NCBI GenBank assembly: GCA_046046455.1
Contig: JBJOJS010000066.1
Coordinates: 124,001-188,000, forward strand
Reading direction: 5' to 3'
Length of the DNA stretch: 64,000 nt
DNA from: Mxb001 sp046046455
Lineage (GTDB): Bacteria > Actinomycetota > Actinomycetes > S36-B12
Part shown: piece after piece, positions 12,044 through 20,667 of the stretch
Numbering within the stretch: the stretch's first letter is position 1
How the letters are laid out: the number at the start of each line of letters is the position of its first letter
Program-made: the position numbers and the translations under genes
The notes under the pieces: generated by a model
Database searches by the model: none
Seen by the model: the letters and a program-made list of their open reading frames with translations, nothing else
Told to the model about the DNA's origin: nothing

Positions 12044-13419
12044 CAGCGATCCACCCCGCCCATGACCGGATCGATGCTGGCGACCGCGGCGATGACGTCG
12101 GAGATCATGCTGCCGTTGGACATCGCTGCAGTGGACTGCAGGTTGTTGAATGACGGGTCCCGGAAGTGCACGCGATAGGGCCGCGTGCCCCCGTCGCTCA
12201 CGATGTGCACGCCCAGCTCGCCGCGCGGGGATTCGATGGCGGAGTAGACCTGGCCCGCCGGGACGGTGAAGCCCTCGGTGACCAGCTTGAAGTGATGGAT
12301 GAGTGCCTCCATCGACTGGGCCATGATCTCCTTGATGTGCTCCGGGGAGTTGCCCTGTCCATCGCCACCGATCGACAGGCGCGCGGGCCAGGCGATCTTC
12401 TTGTCCTCGACCATGACGGGTCCTGGGCGGAGGCGATCGAGCGCCTGCTCGACGATCTTGATGCTCTCCTGCATCTCGGCGACGCGGATGAGGAAGCGGC
12501 CGTAGGCGTCGCAGGTGTCCTGGGTCGGGACGTCGAACTCGTAGGTCTCGTAACCGCAGTAGGGCTGCGACTTGCGCAGGTCGTGCGGCAGGCCCGTGCT
12601 GCGAAGGATCGGACCCGTGATGCCCAGTGCCATGCACCCGGCGAGATCGAGGTAGCCGACGCCCACGGTGCGACCCATCCAGATGGCGTTGTCGACGAGG
12701 AGATCGGTGGTGTCCTTCATGCGCTTACGCAGGAGCGGGAGCGTCTCGCGGATCCGGGCGACCTGGTCATCCGTGATGTCCTGCGCCACACCGCCGGGCC
12801 GGACGAAAGCGCTGTTCATGCGCAGGCCCGTGACCATCTCGAAGATGTCGAGGATGAGCTCGCGCTCACGGAAGCCGAAGGTCATCGCGGTGAGCGCGCC
12901 GAGCTCCATGCCACCCGTGGCGAGGGCCACAAGGTGGGAGGAGATGCGGTTGAGCTCCATCATGAGGACGCGGATCGTGTTGGCGCGCTCGGGGATCTGG
13001 TCGGTGATGCCGAGGAGCTTCTCGACCCCGAGGCAGTAGGCCGTCTCGTTGTAGAAGGGCGAGAGGTAGTCCATGCGGGTCACGAAGGTCACGCCCTGGG
13101 TCCAGGTGCGGAACTCCATGTTCTTCTCGATGCCCGTGTGGAGGTAGCCGATGCCGCATCGGGTGTCGATCACCGTCTCGCCCTCGAGCTCGAGGATGAG
13201 ACGGAGTACGCCGTGGGTGGACGGGTGCTGCGGCCCCATATTGACGACGATGCGCTCGCGCTCGCCCTCATCCGGGGACGAGATGGAGTCCCAGTCCCCG
13301 CCGGAGACGGTGTAGACGGTGCCCTGCCCCGTCTCGTAGGACAGCGCGTAGGGGTCGTCCGCGGGAATCTCTCCCTCGTAGACGATGCCCTCGTCAGCGA
13401 TGGTCTGGTCGGTCGACAT
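12043..13419 (-). CDS. nuoD: NADH-quinone oxidoreductase subunit D
   Basis: The 49-kDa-type subunit that forms the quinone pocket with NuoB, 458 residues. The conserved NMGPQHPSTHGVLRLIL stretch (about residues 60-76) and the C-terminal ESPRGELGVHIVSDGG and DPVMGGVDR signatures are present. A roughly 55-residue acidic N-terminal leader precedes the core, slightly longer than in Proteobacteria. It is a separate gene from nuoC. Its TGATG junctions on both sides imply coupled translation. Confidence 0.98.
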   Translation of the reverse strand: MSTDQTIADEGIVYEGEIPADDPYALSYETGQGTVYTVSGGDWDSISSPDEGERERIVVNMGPQHPSTHGVLRLILELEGETVIDTRCGIGYLHTGIEKNMEFRTWTQGVTFVTRMDYLSPFYNETAYCLGVEKLLGITDQIPERANTIRVLMMELNRISSHLVALATGGMELGALTAMTFGFRERELILDIFEMVTGLRMNSAFVRPGGVAQDITDDQVARIRETLPLLRKRMKDTTDLLVDNAIWMGRTVGVGYLDLAGCMALGITGPILRSTGLPHDLRKSQPYCGYETYEFDVPTQDTCDAYGRFLIRVAEMQESIKIVEQALDRLRPGPVMVEDKKIAWPARLSIGGDGQGNSPEHIKEIMAQSMEALIHHFKLVTEGFTVPAGQVYSAIESPRGELGVHIVSDGGTRPYRVHFRDPSFNNLQSTAAMSNGSMISDVIAAVASIDPVMGGVDR

Positions 13420-14165
13420 CAGGTGTATGCCCTCCGCTGGTCGGGTGGCGGGACCTCGGCGCCCTTGTACTCGACCGGGATGCCGCCGAGCGGGTAGTCC
13501 TTGCGCTGGGGGTGACCCGGCCAGTCATCGGGCATCTCGATGCGCGTGAGGGCGGGATGGCCCTCGAAGACGATGCCGAAGAAGTCGTAGGTCTCGCGCT
13601 CATGCCAGTCGTTGGCCGGGTAGACCGAGACGATCGACGGGATGCGGGGATCGGAGTCGGGACACGTGACCTCGACGCGGATCCTCCGGTTGTGCGTCAC
13701 CGACTGGAAGGGGTAGGCGGCGTGCAACTCGCGGCCGACGTCGCCGGGGTAGTGGACGCCGTTGACACCCATGCACATCTCGAAGCGCAGTGCAGGCTCG
13801 TCGCGCAGCACGGTGACGAAGGGCAGTAGATGCTCGCGGCGGACGAAGAAGGTGATCTCTCCGCGGTCGACGACGACCTTCTCCACCGCGGTGGTCATCG
13901 GCAGGCCCCGGTCGGCGAGAGCCAGCTCGATCTCGTCGGCAGCCGCGTCGAACCACCCGCCGTACGGGCGCTCAGTCGGCCCCGGCATGACGATGGGGGC
14001 TACCAGGCCGCCGAAGCCGGACGTGTCGCCGCCGTCCTGCGCTGAGAAGGCACCGTGACGTACGCCGATGACCTCGAGTTCGCGCACCCCCTCAGGAAGG
14101 GTCGTCGCGCGCGCAGCGACCTCCAGACCGGCCTCCCACGGGGAGACGGGCGACTGATCGCTCAT
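13419..14165 (-). CDS. nuoC: NADH-quinone oxidoreductase subunit C
   Basis: The 30-kDa-type subunit of the peripheral arm, 248 residues. The family signature ERETYDFFGIVFEGHPALTR and the following DWPGHPQRKDYPLGG are clear (about residues 190-225). The start is ATG at 14165, overlapping the nuoB stop (ATGA), reading MSDQSPVSPWEAG. The first about 60 residues are a poorly conserved leader. The long open frame extending upstream of 14165 only reads nuoB in another frame and is rejected. Confidence 0.96.
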   Translation of the reverse strand: MSDQSPVSPWEAGLEVAARATTLPEGVRELEVIGVRHGAFSAQDGGDTSGFGGLVAPIVMPGPTERPYGGWFDAAADEIELALADRGLPMTTAVEKVVVDRGEITFFVRREHLLPFVTVLRDEPALRFEMCMGVNGVHYPGDVGRELHAAYPFQSVTHNRRIRVEVTCPDSDPRIPSIVSVYPANDWHERETYDFFGIVFEGHPALTRIEMPDDWPGHPQRKDYPLGGIPVEYKGAEVPPPDQRRAYT

Positions 14166-14716
14166 CGCAGCAGCCCGCGCATCTCGAGTGTGGGGCTGGC
14201 GGTGAGCGCGGCGAGCTCCAACTGCTCCTGCTCGCGCACGGCGTTGGGACCGAGCTTCATATCCTGGATCTGGTCGTGGATCTTGAGGATGGCGTCGATG
14301 AGCATCTCCGGCCGCGGCGGGCAGCCGGGGAGATACATGTCGACGGGGACGACATGGTCGACGCCCTGGACGATCGCGTAGTTGTTGAACATGCCGCCAC
14401 TGCTCGCGCAGACGCCCATCGCGAGGACCCACTTGGGATTGGGCATCTGGTCGTAGATCTGGCGGAGGACGGGCGCCATCTTCTGGCTCACGCGACCGGC
14501 GACGATCATGAGATCGGCCTGGCGCGGAGAGGCGCGGAAGACCTCCATGCCGAAGCGAGCCAGGTCGTAGCGGGGCCCGCCCGTGGCCATCATCTCGATG
14601 GCGCAGCAGGCGAGACCGAAGGTCGCCGGCCACAGCGAGCCCTTGCGGGCGTATCCCGCGACCTTCTCGACGCTGGTGAGCAGGACACCCGAGGGGAGCT
14701 TCTCTTCAAGACCCAT
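14162..14716 (-). CDS. nuoB: NADH-quinone oxidoreductase subunit B (cluster N2)
   Basis: Carries the terminal 4Fe-4S cluster N2 that hands electrons to quinone, 184 residues. The ligands C37, C38 (LACCAIEMM), C103 (GVCASSGG) and C132 (PGCPPRPE) are all present. The start lies only 4 nt after the nuoA stop, and the stop overlaps nuoC. Confidence 0.98.
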   Translation of the reverse strand: MGLEEKLPSGVLLTSVEKVAGYARKGSLWPATFGLACCAIEMMATGGPRYDLARFGMEVFRASPRQADLMIVAGRVSQKMAPVLRQIYDQMPNPKWVLAMGVCASSGGMFNNYAIVQGVDHVVPVDMYLPGCPPRPEMLIDAILKIHDQIQDMKLGPNAVREQEQLELAALTASPTLEMRGLLR

Positions 14717-14720
14717 GGCT

Positions 14721-15080
14721 TCAGTCCCAATCCAGTCCGCCGCGACGCCACTCGTAGACGTACGGCACGGTGAGGTTGAACAGGAACAACATCATCGCCA
14801 GGAAGACGAAGAGCGGCAATTGGTCGAACGCGACGGCCCAGGGGTAGAGGAAGACGATCTCGATGTCGAAGATGATGAACATCATCGCCGTGAGGTAGTA
14901 CTTCACGGGGAACCGTCCCCCGCCCATCGGCTGCGGGGTGGGGTCGATGCCGCACTCGTAGGCATCGAGCTTGGCGCGGTTGTAGCGCTTCGGCCCGGTG
15001 AAGGTGGTCAGGGTGACGCTGAAGATCGCGAAACCCGCTGCGAGGAGGCCGAGGACGAGGATCGGCGCGTAGGGACTCAC
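14721..15080 (-). CDS. nuoA: NADH-quinone oxidoreductase subunit A
   Basis: Three-helix membrane subunit (ND3 homologue), 119 residues, first gene of the operon. The conserved loop YECGIDPTPQPMGGGRFPVKYYLTAM is recognisable across two stretches (about residues 41-66), followed by FDIEIVFLYPW. Two adjacent GTG codons occur at 15083 and 15080; GGAGG upstream is 3 and 6 nt away respectively, so 15080 has better spacing, but 15083 is possible. Confidence 0.95.
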   Translation of the reverse strand: MSPYAPILVLGLLAAGFAIFSVTLTTFTGPKRYNRAKLDAYECGIDPTPQPMGGGRFPVKYYLTAMMFIIFDIEIVFLYPWAVAFDQLPLFVFLAMMLFLFNLTVPYVYEWRRGGLDWD

Positions 15081-15139
15081 CACACTCCTCCGAACACTCC
15101 TCAGAGCGATCGCGTGGACCTCGTGTCCGACGCGCCCGA

Positions 15140-15145
15140 AGTCTA
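15140..15145 (-). promoter_or_regulatory. candidate nuo operon promoter -10
   Basis: TAGACT on the minus strand in the 82-nt gap between menG and nuoA, with GCTGAC 16 nt upstream as a possible -35. It would give an untranslated leader of roughly 50 nt holding the GGAGG site. Transcription could also read through from menG, which is on the same strand. Read by eye only. Confidence 0.4.
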
Positions 15146-15162
15146 TCTACGGGCTCGAAGCG

Positions 15163-15852
15163 TCAGCGTCGGCCCCGGTGCAGGGCGACGATGCCCCCGG
15201 TCAGGTTGAGCCATTCGACGTCGTGCCAGCCGGCCCGGCCCATGATGACCGCGAGCTCCGCCTGGTCGGGCCAGGCCCGGATGGACTCGGCGAGGTAGAC
15301 GTAGGCGTCCGGGTTGGACGAAGCCCGCCGAGCGATCCCCGGAAGGGCGCCCATGAGGTAGCGGGAGTAGAGGGTGCGGAAGGGCCCGAAGGAGGGGTGA
15401 GAGAACTCGCAGACCACGAGGCGCCCCCCCGGCCGCGTGACCCGTGCCATCTCCGCCAGGGCTGCCTCGGGATCGACCGTATTGCGCAGGCCGAAGGAGA
15501 TGGTGACGGCGTCGAACGTGGCGTCACCGAAGGGCAGGCGCAGGGCATCTCCGGCCACGAAGGCCAGCCCAGGCTCCCTCCGGCGCCCCACGGTGAGCAT
15601 GCCCAGGGAGAAGTCGCAGGGGACGACCGAGGCTCCCCGAGCGGCCAGGGGCGCGCTCGAGGTCCCCGTGCCCGCCGCGAGGTCGAGGATCCGCTCGCCC
15701 GGCCGAGGGGCGACGGCGTTGACGACCGCACGTCGCCACAGGCGTGTCTGGCCGAGGGCCAGGACGTCATTGGTGAGGTCATAGCGCTCGGCCACCTCGT
15801 CGAACATCGCAGCGACCTCGGTCGGCTGCTTGTCGAGGTCGGCGCGGGGCAT
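15163..15852 (-). CDS. menG: demethylmenaquinone methyltransferase
   Basis: Class I SAM-dependent methyltransferase of the UbiE/MenG family, 229 residues, catalysing the last step of menaquinone synthesis. The SAM-binding motif DLAAGTGTSSAPLA lies at about residues 56-69, with SFGLRNTVDPEAAL and the MARVTRPGG post-motif downstream. The start is ATG at 15852, preceded by GGGAGG with 8 nt spacing and reading MPRADLDKQPTEV; the frame stays open upstream but has no homologous sequence. It is divergent from the isochorismate synthase gene and lies just upstream of nuo. Unlike many actinobacteria, no geranylgeranyl reductase gene separates it from nuoA. Confidence 0.95.
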   Translation of the reverse strand: MPRADLDKQPTEVAAMFDEVAERYDLTNDVLALGQTRLWRRAVVNAVAPRPGERILDLAAGTGTSSAPLAARGASVVPCDFSLGMLTVGRRREPGLAFVAGDALRLPFGDATFDAVTISFGLRNTVDPEAALAEMARVTRPGGRLVVCEFSHPSFGPFRTLYSRYLMGALPGIARRASSNPDAYVYLAESIRAWPDQAELAVIMGRAGWHDVEWLNLTGGIVALHRGRR

Positions 15853-15918
15853 GGGGTGATCCTCCCAGCGGAGCGACTCCCCGGCATGCCGGGGCGGGGG
15901 TCCTGGCCCCCCAAGTTC

Positions 15919-15974
15919 GCTCTGCCGACTCGCCGGGCTGGCCCGAAAGAGGCGGCTCTGCCGACTCGCCGGGC
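15919..15974. repeat. 20-bp direct repeat in the menG/menF divergent region
   Basis: The 20-mer starting GCTCTGCCGACT and ending CGCCGGGC is present exactly at 15919-15938 and 15955-15974, 36 bp apart start to start, separated by a 16-nt spacer. The second copy ends 15 bp before the -10 of the isochorismate synthase gene. Its position suggests a duplicated operator or a small local duplication; no factor can be named. Confidence 0.7.
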
Positions 15975-15988
15975 CACATAGGGGGCCG

Positions 15989-15994
15989 TACCCT
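15989..15994 (+). promoter_or_regulatory. -10 box for leaderless isochorismate synthase gene
   Basis: TACCCT followed by 6 nt and then the GTG start at 16001. No Shine-Dalgarno sequence fits between, so the mRNA probably begins at or next to the start codon. Confidence 0.55.
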
Positions 15995-16000
15995 CGGCCT

Positions 16001-17260
16001 GTGGCCATCCCGGTGCTCCCCGCGACGACGGCGCCCCGGGTGCGGACGATGCCGCTGGAGGATCCCGGCCCGCTCCTCGACCGCCTGCCTGACTCGGCCG
16101 GTACGGCGTGGGTGCGCGACGGCGACGGCCTCGTGGGTTGGGGCGTTGCGGCGTCCTTCGACATCACCGGTGACGAGCGCTTCAGCCGCACGCAGCGCTG
16201 GTGGGCAGAGTGGTGCCGGCTCGCCGATGTCGACGACCCACTGCAACTGCCCGGCACCGGCCCGGTGGCCTTCGGCTCCTTCACCTTCGATCCCGAGCCC
16301 GCCTCAGGGCGCACTTCGCGTGTCGTGGTCCCGCGGGCCGTGCTCGGTCGTCGCGAGGGACGCGCCTGGCTGACCATCGTCGATGACCCCGACGACCTGC
16401 TCCCCCGCGATGCGCTCCTTCCGTCCCCGACTCGCCCCGAGGCACCCTCGCGCGTCGACTGGGGCAGGGGCACGCGCACATCCGAGGAATGGAAGGCCGC
16501 CGTCGGCGAAGCGATCGATCGCATCGGTCGAGGCGAGGTCGACAAGGTGGTCCTCGCGCGCGACGTCATCGCGGAGGTGAGCGACGACTTCGACGTCCGC
16601 TACCTGCTCCAGCGCCTGTCGGAGGCGTATCCCGAGTGCTGGACCTTCCAGGTCGACGACATGGTCGGGGCCACGCCCGAACTCCTCGTGCGCCGCACCG
16701 CCGACACCGTGCTGTCCCGGGTGCTCGCGGGCACGGTGAAGCGCCGCGGCGACGAGAGCGAAGATGCCAGCCTCGCCCAGGCACTGCTCGGCAGCGGCAA
16801 GGACCTCGAGGAGCATGAGTACGCCGTCCGCTCGGTGGCGCGCGCGCTGGGACACCACTGCACGGACCTGCGCGTGCCGCCGCAGCCTCACGTGCTCCGC
16901 CTCGCCAACGTCCAGCACCTCGCCACCGACGTCACGGGGCGCCTTGCGGACGGTGCACCCGTCCTGGCGCTCGCGGCGTCACTGCACCCGACTGCGGCCG
17001 TCTGCGGTACGCCGACGGAGCGCGCCTCCGCGATGATCCGCGAGTTGGAGGGGATGGATCGCGGGCGCTATGCCGGGCCGGTGGGCTGGTTCGACAGTCG
17101 CGGCGACGGCGAGTTCGGCATCGCCCTGCGCTGCGCGGAGGTGCGCCCGGGATCCCTGCGACTCTTCGCCGGTTGCGGGATCGTCACCGGCTCCGACCCC
17201 GAGGCGGAGCTCGCCGAGTCACGCGCCAAGTTCGCTCCCATCCGCCAAGCGCTCGCCTAG
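16001..17260 (+). CDS. menF: isochorismate synthase (chorismate-binding family)
   Basis: Converts chorismate to isochorismate, the first committed step to menaquinone. The protein is 419 residues, ADC-synthase/isochorismate-synthase type. Visible motifs: the general-base lysine in EVDKVVLARD (about residue 185), RVLAGTVKRRGDE, HPTAAVCGTPTERA (about 330), and the metal-binding ELEGMDRGRYAGPVGWFD. The start is GTG at 16001, 6 nt after a TACCCT box, which suggests a leaderless message. Whether to call it MenF or EntC/DhbC rests on context; all other men genes surround it, and no siderophore gene is seen, so menaquinone is favoured. Confidence 0.88.
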   Translation: MAIPVLPATTAPRVRTMPLEDPGPLLDRLPDSAGTAWVRDGDGLVGWGVAASFDITGDERFSRTQRWWAEWCRLADVDDPLQLPGTGPVAFGSFTFDPEPASGRTSRVVVPRAVLGRREGRAWLTIVDDPDDLLPRDALLPSPTRPEAPSRVDWGRGTRTSEEWKAAVGEAIDRIGRGEVDKVVLARDVIAEVSDDFDVRYLLQRLSEAYPECWTFQVDDMVGATPELLVRRTADTVLSRVLAGTVKRRGDESEDASLAQALLGSGKDLEEHEYAVRSVARALGHHCTDLRVPPQPHVLRLANVQHLATDVTGRLADGAPVLALAASLHPTAAVCGTPTERASAMIRELEGMDRGRYAGPVGWFDSRGDGEFGIALRCAEVRPGSLRLFAGCGIVTGSDPEAELAESRAKFAPIRQALA

Positions 17261-17297
17261 GCCCCTCGGCGAGTCCGTGATGGGATTGCGGCGCACC

Positions 17298-17303
17298 TAG
17301 GCT
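17298..17303 (+). promoter_or_regulatory. -10 box for leaderless TetR-ACT-GNAT gene
   Basis: TAGGCT, then 6 nt, then ATG at 17310; no Shine-Dalgarno sequence precedes the start. This means the fusion gene has its own promoter although it lies only 49 nt after the isochorismate synthase gene. Confidence 0.55.
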
Positions 17304-17309
17304 GATCCC

Positions 17310-19022
17310 ATGAGCGACACTGCGGCACGGATCGAGCGTCGCCGCCGTATCCTCGACGCCGCTCACGATCTCTACGAGGACATCGGAGTAGCCGCGGCAT
17401 CCCGACGGGACGTGGCCGAGCGAGCCGATGTCGCAACGCGATCGGTGCGCACACTCGCCGACAGTCGCACCTCCCTCCTCGCCCTCGTCACCGCGGAGTT
17501 GCCCTTCCCGCCCACATCCCAGCGACTGCAGGAGCAGGCGCAATCGGCCGAGGCGCGGGGCGAGGCGCTGCAGACGATCCTGGCTGCTGCCCGTGAGGCC
17601 TTTGGCGCGCCCGCGTCGGTGTGGGATGTCATCGAGTTGCAGGCCACGGCACTCGCGCCCTTCGATGACGAACTCGCGCAGGTCGTGCGCGATCGCGTCG
17701 CCCTGCGCTGGGAGGCCGCGCGCACGGTCGTGTGTCAACTCCGCGGCGAGGGTGGCGTGGATTCCACGATCGACGACGATGCCGCGACACTGCACCTGCT
17801 GGCCGTGGGTGCAGGCCTCGCCCTACTCGACGGCCTTACCCCCCGCCCGGTCGAGGCGGGCGCGTGGGTGCGCCTCACCTCCCGCCTGCTCGAGTCCCTG
17901 GCCGCGATCGATCCGCAGGGGCGCGACTACGACGGAGCGACGCGACCCTGGCGCGTCCGCGTCGTAGCACCGGCCACCCCCGCCGCCACTGCGCGTGTGC
18001 TGCGCGTCCTCGCTCTGGTGGGCGCCGACGTCGTCACGCTCTTCACCCATGCCCAGGACGACGGAACCCAGCTCATCGATCTCATCTGCGCGGTCCCGCA
18101 ATCCATGGAGCGGGACGACCTCATGCGTGCACTGGCGACTGCCGGCCATCGCGTCCTCGCGGCTCCCGGAGTGCCCGAGGACGAGGACGATCTCGTCACG
18201 CGGATCCTTGATGTCGCCGCCGAGCTCGTCGTACATCCCGAGCGCGCACCGCGCGCGGCGGCCGAGCTCGTGCTCGCCGACTCGTGGACGGTCGAGCCCG
18301 CGACCGAGGGCGAGGACGCCACGAGCGACGTCATGCGACTGCAGTGGACCCCCGACCACCACGTCGTCCTCCACCGCGAGGGCGCCCCCTTCGCCGCTGT
18401 CGAGCGGGCTCGTGCGTCCGCGCTCCTGCGGCTGGTCGAGGCCGTCGCCAACGCGCCCGCCGGCACGGGCGGCTTCGGCTGGGTGGAGTACCTCCGCGAC
18501 GGCACCCAGGCTGTCATCCGACTCGCTCGCCCCGAGGACACCGAGGGTGTCGCGCAGATGCACGCGCGCTCATCGGACCCGACCCGCTACCAGCGATACT
18601 TCACGCCGAATACGGACTGGCGCGAGGACCAACTGCGGCGAATCGCCGGCGGTCATCGCGGTGCCACGCTCGTCGCCGTCAACTGGCGTGGCGACATCGT
18701 CGGCCTCGGCAATGTCTTCCCCGATCGCCCCGACGACACCTCTACGGCGGAGATCGCCGTCATCGTGGAGGACGCCTGGCAGGGCCGGGGACTGGGCGGT
18801 CGCATGCTGGAGCACCTCGTCGAGCTCGCTCGCCGCCAGGGCTTCGACGAGGTGCTTGCCCTCGTGCTCGCGAGCAACACCGGGATGGTGCGCCTGCTCG
18901 ACAGGATGGGGCTGGACTGGTCGAAGGAAGCCGACCCGGAGCTGGGTCCGACCATCGTGCGCATGACCGCGCCGATCAGCTCGTCAGTGCCGCATCCACC
19001 CGTGACTGCAGGGAGCGGATGA
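17310..19022 (+). CDS. TetR-like HTH / ACT-like / GNAT acetyltransferase fusion protein
   Basis: A 570-residue protein with an unusual order of domains. Residues 11-60 look like a TetR helix-turn-helix (RRRILDAAHDLYEDIG, then DVAERADVATRSVRTLADS); 70-205 are helical and could be the TetR ligand-dimer domain; 214-286 have the beta-alpha-beta-beta-alpha-beta pattern of an ACT amino-acid-binding domain; 295-385 are unassigned; 400-555 are a GNAT acetyltransferase with the acetyl-CoA loop AWQGRGLGGRM at 489-499. Actinobacterial ACT-GNAT proteins are known as amino-acid-regulated protein lysine acetyltransferases; the added N-terminal DNA-binding region is what stands out. It sits between men genes, and its 3' end overlaps menD tail to tail by 47 nt. 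Function is inferred from domains only. Confidence 0.8.
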   Translation: MSDTAARIERRRRILDAAHDLYEDIGVAAASRRDVAERADVATRSVRTLADSRTSLLALVTAELPFPPTSQRLQEQAQSAEARGEALQTILAAAREAFGAPASVWDVIELQATALAPFDDELAQVVRDRVALRWEAARTVVCQLRGEGGVDSTIDDDAATLHLLAVGAGLALLDGLTPRPVEAGAWVRLTSRLLESLAAIDPQGRDYDGATRPWRVRVVAPATPAATARVLRVLALVGADVVTLFTHAQDDGTQLIDLICAVPQSMERDDLMRALATAGHRVLAAPGVPEDEDDLVTRILDVAAELVVHPERAPRAAAELVLADSWTVEPATEGEDATSDVMRLQWTPDHHVVLHREGAPFAAVERARASALLRLVEAVANAPAGTGGFGWVEYLRDGTQAVIRLARPEDTEGVAQMHARSSDPTRYQRYFTPNTDWREDQLRRIAGGHRGATLVAVNWRGDIVGLGNVFPDRPDDTSTAEIAVIVEDAWQGRGLGGRMLEHLVELARRQGFDEVLALVLASNTGMVRLLDRMGLDWSKEADPELGPTIVRMTAPISSSVPHPPVTAGSG

Positions 19023-20655
19023 GGTCGGCCTCCGTGGCCCGCGATGCGCATCGTGCCACGATCACGCGCACCCCCGTGGCCGGATCTGCGAGCACCCGCC
19101 GCAGCTCGTCGGCGGACGCCACCGAGACAACATCGATCCCCGGCGCGGCCAGCAACTCACTTAGGTCCGCGCCATGGGGCGTGCCGAAGACGCGCTCGAA
19201 GTCCTGCGCGAAGTCCGCAGATCCCTGTTCGAGCGACGAGAAGATCCCGCCGCCGTCGTTGTCCACGATCACGTAGTCCAGACGAGGCCGCGGCTCGCTC
19301 GCGGGCGCGAGCAGACCGTTGCGGTCGTAGATCGCCGTGAGATCCCCGAGCAGCGCGTACGTCGTCGAGCCAGGGTGGCGGTCAGCATGGGCAATCGCCG
19401 CACCCCACGCGGTGGACACCAGTCCATCGATACCCGACGTACCGCGATTGCCGATGCAGGTGGCGCGCAGCGGTCCGGCATACGTCGAGACGTGACGGAC
19501 TGGCCAGGACGCTCCGACCACCAGCAGGTCCTGGGAACCCGACCGCTGCGCGACGAGACAGGCCACGCCCAGCCCCGTGAGTGGGTCTCCGTCGAGACTT
19601 GCGACGACGACGCGATCGGCAATCGCGTCGGCTGCCTCCCAGCGTGCTGCCCATGCGGGATCTGCCGGAGCCCCATCCGTCGCGGGCACAGCGTCGACCA
19701 CTTCCGTCGCCGTACCTAGAGGGTCGACTCGACCCAGGCGCGGGGGGACATCGACGGCGATGTGCGCTCGCGCTCCTCGCATGACCGCAGATACCGAGCG
19801 GTGTAGGCCGACACGGCCGATGGTGAGGACGACGTCGGGCGTGAGGTCGAGTTTGGTCGCAGAACCCAGCAGCATCGGGCCGTGGCGCAACGCTCCCGCG
19901 TGCGCCGACAGGTTGCCCGAGGGCTCGCTCACGATGGGCCAGCCCAGCGCCGCCGAGAGGCTCGCTGCATCATCGCGTACGACGGAGTCGTCGAAGTCGC
20001 CCGCAATGATCAGGCCTCGCGTGGCATCGATGTCCTCGGGGAGGATCGTCGCGAGATCAGGTCGTGGGCGCGCGGGCGGCACTTGGCGAGCGCGCACGGG
20101 CACGTCCGCGATCGCGTGATCACCAGGAGTGACAAGCGGCTCGCTCAGCGGCACGTTGAGATGCACCGGACCGCCACGCTCCCCGACCGCGAGGTCCAGG
20201 GTGAGCGCGACCGCCTGCCGCAGTGCGTGCTCGTCGAGGCCCTCGAGGTCGACCCAGGTGACCACATCGACGCCGTAGAGCTCGCGCTGGTCGATCGTCT
20301 GATTGGCTCCGCTGCCGCGCACCGCGCCCGGCCGATCCGCCGTCACCGCGACGAGCGGGACTCCTGAGTACGCCGCTTCGACGATGGCGGGATGGAGGTT
20401 GACGGCAGCCGTGCCGGAGGTGGTTACGACGGCGCAGGGCGCTCCTGATCCACGGGCGAGGCCAAGTGCGAGGTATGCGGCACTGCGCTCATCGATCCGC
20501 ACGTGCAGGCGCACCAGCCCCCGGCGCTCCGCGTCAGCGAGCGCAAGAGCAAGGGGCGCCGACCGCGAGCCCGGTGCCAGCACGACGTCGCGCACGCCGC
20601 CCGCCAGCAGCTCCTCGACGACGGCGACCGCCATCCGAGGCGACGCGACAGACAT
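18976..20655 (-). CDS. menD: 2-succinyl-5-enolpyruvyl-6-hydroxy-3-cyclohexene-1-carboxylate synthase
   Basis: ThDP-dependent enzyme joining isochorismate and 2-oxoglutarate, 559 residues, normal for MenD. The N-terminal VLAPGSRSAPLALAL (about 26-40), TTSGTAAVNLHPAIVEA, and TADRPGAVRGSGANQTIDQ stretches are typical. The ThDP-binding region near the C-terminus reads GDLTAIYDRNGL followed by VIVDNDGGGIFSSLEQ, the MenD-type variant of GDG...N. It follows menC by 12 nt, so menB-menC-menD form one minus-strand unit. Confidence 0.96.
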   Translation of the reverse strand: MSVASPRMAVAVVEELLAGGVRDVVLAPGSRSAPLALALADAERRGLVRLHVRIDERSAAYLALGLARGSGAPCAVVTTSGTAAVNLHPAIVEAAYSGVPLVAVTADRPGAVRGSGANQTIDQRELYGVDVVTWVDLEGLDEHALRQAVALTLDLAVGERGGPVHLNVPLSEPLVTPGDHAIADVPVRARQVPPARPRPDLATILPEDIDATRGLIIAGDFDDSVVRDDAASLSAALGWPIVSEPSGNLSAHAGALRHGPMLLGSATKLDLTPDVVLTIGRVGLHRSVSAVMRGARAHIAVDVPPRLGRVDPLGTATEVVDAVPATDGAPADPAWAARWEAADAIADRVVVASLDGDPLTGLGVACLVAQRSGSQDLLVVGASWPVRHVSTYAGPLRATCIGNRGTSGIDGLVSTAWGAAIAHADRHPGSTTYALLGDLTAIYDRNGLLAPASEPRPRLDYVIVDNDGGGIFSSLEQGSADFAQDFERVFGTPHGADLSELLAAPGIDVVSVASADELRRVLADPATGVRVIVARCASRATEADLIRSLQSRVDAALTS

Positions 20656-20667
20656 GTGGGAAGGCTC

